This document shows positions 62,032 through 64,000 of a DNA stretch of 64,000 bases, piece by piece. The notes beneath the pieces were generated by a model. That model made no database searches, was not told the origin of the DNA, and worked only from the letters and a program-made list of their open reading frames with translations. Origin of the DNA: Acidiferrum sp963764675 (lineage in GTDB: Bacteria > Acidobacteriota > Terriglobia > Acidiferrales > UBA7541); assembly GCA_963764675.1 (NCBI GenBank), contig CAVXTQ010000001.1, forward strand, positions 186,001 through 250,000, read 5' to 3'. Both the position numbers and the translations under genes were made by a program. Positions within the stretch are counted from its first letter, which is position 1, and the number at the start of each line of letters is the position of its first letter.

Positions 62032-62757
62032 CTAGTCCCGGAAAATGAAGTTCATGCGCACGCCGCACACTTCGATCAGGTCGCCGTCGTTCAGGCGGGT
62101 CGGCCCGGGAATGAGGCTTCCGTTGACCTTCGGCACCTTGTGGCCGGGCCCCACGTAGTATCCGTCGTCGCGCTGATTGATCTGCGCGGCCAGTTGCGGC
62201 TTGAACCAACCCTTCAGCCGCACCGTCGCCATCTTGGACTTGCCGATTACCGTCAGCTTGTTGGTGACCACATATTCCTTTTGATCGGTGTTGCCGCTTA
62301 GCACCACTAGCGTGGGCATCTTCAGCCGGCCCACCGCGAACTGCGACCGCTCGCCCATGGCCGCGGCTTGTTGCAGCATGTCGCGCCGCGCTTTCGTATC
62401 CAGCACCATCGTCTCGTTGATTCGCGGAGCGGCTGCTTTCTTCGCCGAATCCGACGCCAGCGGTACGTCCCCGGATGCATCCACTTTGATATGGTGTTTA
62501 CCGATCCAGATGGAATCCCCGTCGTGTAACGTCGCACGCTCGACGCGCAGATCGTTCACAAACGTTCCGTTCAGGCTGTCGAGATCCTCCACCACCAGGC
62601 GATTCGCCTCGAAGTACACGCGCGCGTGATAGTTCGACACGGCCAGATTATCGACGGGCAAATCATTGTCAGGCGAGCGCCCGATGCCCACTGGACGGCT
62701 GCCCACGGGCACCTCCTTCACCAGTTTGTTTTCAAACATGAGGCTGAGCTTCGCCAT
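62032..62757 (-). CDS. Protein with two FHA domains
   Basis: This 241-residue cytoplasmic protein has an N-terminal FHA domain (VGIGRSPDNDLPVDNLAVSN, then HARVYFE and DLDSLNGTFVNDLRV), which binds phosphothreonine. A helical, charged linker follows. A second, more degenerate FHA-like domain (VIGKSKMATVRLKGWFKPQL, then LNDGDLIEVCGVRMNFIF) ends the protein. GGGAGGAAG precedes the ATG at 62757, one base past the phosphatase stop. With the phosphatase it likely works in Ser/Thr kinase signalling, for which two kinases lie at the other end of the window. Confidence 0.9.
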   Translation of the reverse strand: MAKLSLMFENKLVKEVPVGSRPVGIGRSPDNDLPVDNLAVSNYHARVYFEANRLVVEDLDSLNGTFVNDLRVERATLHDGDSIWIGKHHIKVDASGDVPLASDSAKKAAAPRINETMVLDTKARRDMLQQAAAMGERSQFAVGRLKMPTLVVLSGNTDQKEYVVTNKLTVIGKSKMATVRLKGWFKPQLAAQINQRDDGYYVGPGHKVPKVNGSLIPGPTRLNDGDLIEVCGVRMNFIFRD

Positions 62758-62758
62758 C

Positions 62759-63598
62759 TTATCTTCCTCCCGCCCTACCGTTGGCTCCGGAGCCCTTGCC
62801 GCTGCCGCGGCGCAACCACGAGAACCAGCCCTTCGATTCCCCACCTACTCGCACCACCACGACCGTTACGTTGTCCGCGCCGCCTTGATCGTTCGCCAGC
62901 TCGACGAGCCTTTCGGCCGCCTTCACCGGGTCCGGTTCGGCCTGCAATGTCCCCGCAATTTCGGGTTCGGTGACCATGCGCGTCAGTCCGTCCGAGCACA
63001 GCAGCAAAATGTCCCGCCCGAACAAGGTGTGCTCCTCGGCGTCTACTTCGATCTCGTCGTGAGCGCCGAGAGCGCGCAACAGCACGCTCTGCATCTCGCT
63101 CTTCTCGGCTTCCGCCCGCGTCAAAATACCTCGCCGCACTTGCTCGGCTACCAGCGAATGATCGCTCGTCAATTGCTGTAAGCTGCCGCTGCGTAGCAGA
63201 TACGCGCGGCTGTCGCCGACATGCGCGATGCTGACCCGCGATCCGTCGATCCACACCGCCGTTATGGTTGCCCCCATGCCGCGTTGCTCGGGATGCTTCT
63301 GTGCCGAGTCATAGATGCTCTTGTTTGCCAGGTGCACCGCGCTGGAGAGCCGCTTGGTTTTCTCGCTCCAGATAGCCGGCATGTCACCGAACACGGTCAT
63401 GGCCGGATCGGCCTCCGTCTCCAGGCAATGCTTCACGACGGTCTCGACGGCCAGCGCGCTGGCGATTTCGCCGTGCGCTTCGCCGCCCATCCCGTCGGAC
63501 AAGACGAAGAGGTTCAGAGGCTCAACAATCTTGAAGCAGTCCTCATTGTTTGCACGGACGCGCCCCACGTTGGTCACGCCGCCGCTGACAATTTGCAC
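62759..63598 (-). CDS. PP2C-family Ser/Thr protein phosphatase
   Basis: This 279-residue metal-dependent phosphatase removes phosphate from Ser/Thr. The family motifs include VRANNEDCF (first metal Asp region), LSDGMGGEAHGEIAS, GMGATITAVW, VGDSRAYLLR, SDGLTRM and GGADNVTVVVV. A short basic Gly-rich tail (WLRRGSGKGSGANGRAGGR) follows. It is the first gene of a two-gene operon with the FHA protein and should counter the Hanks-type kinases. Confidence 0.94.
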   Translation of the reverse strand: MQIVSGGVTNVGRVRANNEDCFKIVEPLNLFVLSDGMGGEAHGEIASALAVETVVKHCLETEADPAMTVFGDMPAIWSEKTKRLSSAVHLANKSIYDSAQKHPEQRGMGATITAVWIDGSRVSIAHVGDSRAYLLRSGSLQQLTSDHSLVAEQVRRGILTRAEAEKSEMQSVLLRALGAHDEIEVDAEEHTLFGRDILLLCSDGLTRMVTEPEIAGTLQAEPDPVKAAERLVELANDQGGADNVTVVVVRVGGESKGWFSWLRRGSGKGSGANGRAGGR

Positions 63599-63878
63599 TG
63601 AGGCTCCTATGGCTTTTTGCTGGGCGCGGATGGGTCACACCCGTGCCTGGCAACCCTGCTCCCACGCTATCAGACACATACGGTGCGTGGAAGACTCTGA
63701 ACCCTACTGATTACTCACTGTTTCGCCACAATAGCCCATCCGAGAGCCTTGAGCCGCGGCAGTTACGGCCCCCACATATGCTTCGGCGCGGCCATCGGCT
63801 GCACCGTTCCGGGGCGGCCTTGGACGTCTCATACGGCAGAATTAAGTGCAAACGTCCATTTTTCGCTACAATTCAGGG

Positions 63879-64000
63879 ATGCCCTACCCAGGGATGCGCC
63901 CGCGCCAGCCGTTCGAGTTCGCTCTGCTCCTTGCCGTCCTCGCGACGATTCTCGCTGTGCCGGCGCGCGCGCAGCAGGCGCCACCCGCATCGGCGGCCCG
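63879..64000 (+). CDS. Start of a secreted protein (cut by window edge)
   Basis: An open frame from ATG 63879, or the in-frame ATG at 63894, encodes a signal peptide (FEFALLLAVLATILAVPARA) followed by QQAPPASAA at the edge. Neither start has a clear ribosome site. Nothing of the mature protein is visible, so no function can be given. A TACAAT sequence at 63867-63872 could be part of its promoter. Confidence 0.6.
   Translation, partial: MPYPGMRPRQPFEFALLLAVLATILAVPARAQQAPPASAA

Overview
The window looks like a chromosomal piece of a soil acidobacterium (Acidobacteriota, probably class Terriglobia). This is inferred from gene content. Typical features are two large one-pass membrane Ser/Thr kinases opening with a near-identical GRTISHY segment and carrying TPR or beta-propeller sensor halves, a carboxypeptidase-regulatory TonB receptor, a sedolisin-type peptidase with Ig-like repeats, a BlaI/M56 pair, secreted lectin/chitobiase-repeat proteins and short REP-like palindromes. 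G+C is high (about 60% by eye) and genes are packed on both strands. I found no rRNA, tRNA, CRISPR array, prophage or intact insertion sequence.

Layout. 0-8.7 kb: the tail of a sigma-54 response regulator, a zinc-ribbon membrane protein, a Ser/Thr kinase with TPRs, a wrecked TonB receptor, and a divergent Ser/Thr kinase with a propeller. 8.7-16.3 kb: a redox block with an AraC-type regulator, two tandem aldo/keto reductases, a deazaflavin-type reductase, a two-subunit molybdenum hydroxylase, a cupin and a gutted O-methyltransferase; its first part is AT-richer than the surroundings. 16.5-25 kb: a secreted sedolisin, a polysaccharide deacetylase, small zinc and glycine-rich proteins, an FKBP isomerase and glycine oxidase ThiO. 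25.2-31.3 kb: a BlaI repressor followed by an M56 peptidase fused to an efflux-adaptor-like domain, then an NtrC/NtrB-type two-component system coupled to a lipoprotein. 31.4-35 kb: REP-like repeats, uracil-DNA glycosylase, a PEP-mutase-family enzyme and an inositol-phosphatase-family enzyme.

35-42 kb is one aromatic amino acid operon: trpC-trpF-trpB-trpA, chorismate mutase, DAHP synthase, prephenate dehydrogenase and a coupled exported hydrolase. It joins entry to the shikimate pathway, the branch point and the ends of Trp and Tyr synthesis. trpB carries a single-base frameshift. 42-47 kb: a CoA-transferase pair, PgsA, a rhomboid protease, RlpA and a HIT protein. 47.3-54.4 kb: a 1507-residue secreted propeller/lectin protein and a divergent DPP-IV-type peptidase. 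54.4-61.6 kb: a LolA-fold-like protein and a complete RND efflux operon. 62-63.6 kb: an FHA protein and a PP2C phosphatase, natural partners of the Ser/Thr kinases. A secreted protein starts at the right edge.

Signs of decay recur: an internally deleted and frameshifted TonB receptor, an internally deleted methyltransferase and a frameshifted trpB. The most unusual intact gene is the M56 peptidase/adaptor fusion next to its BlaI repressor.
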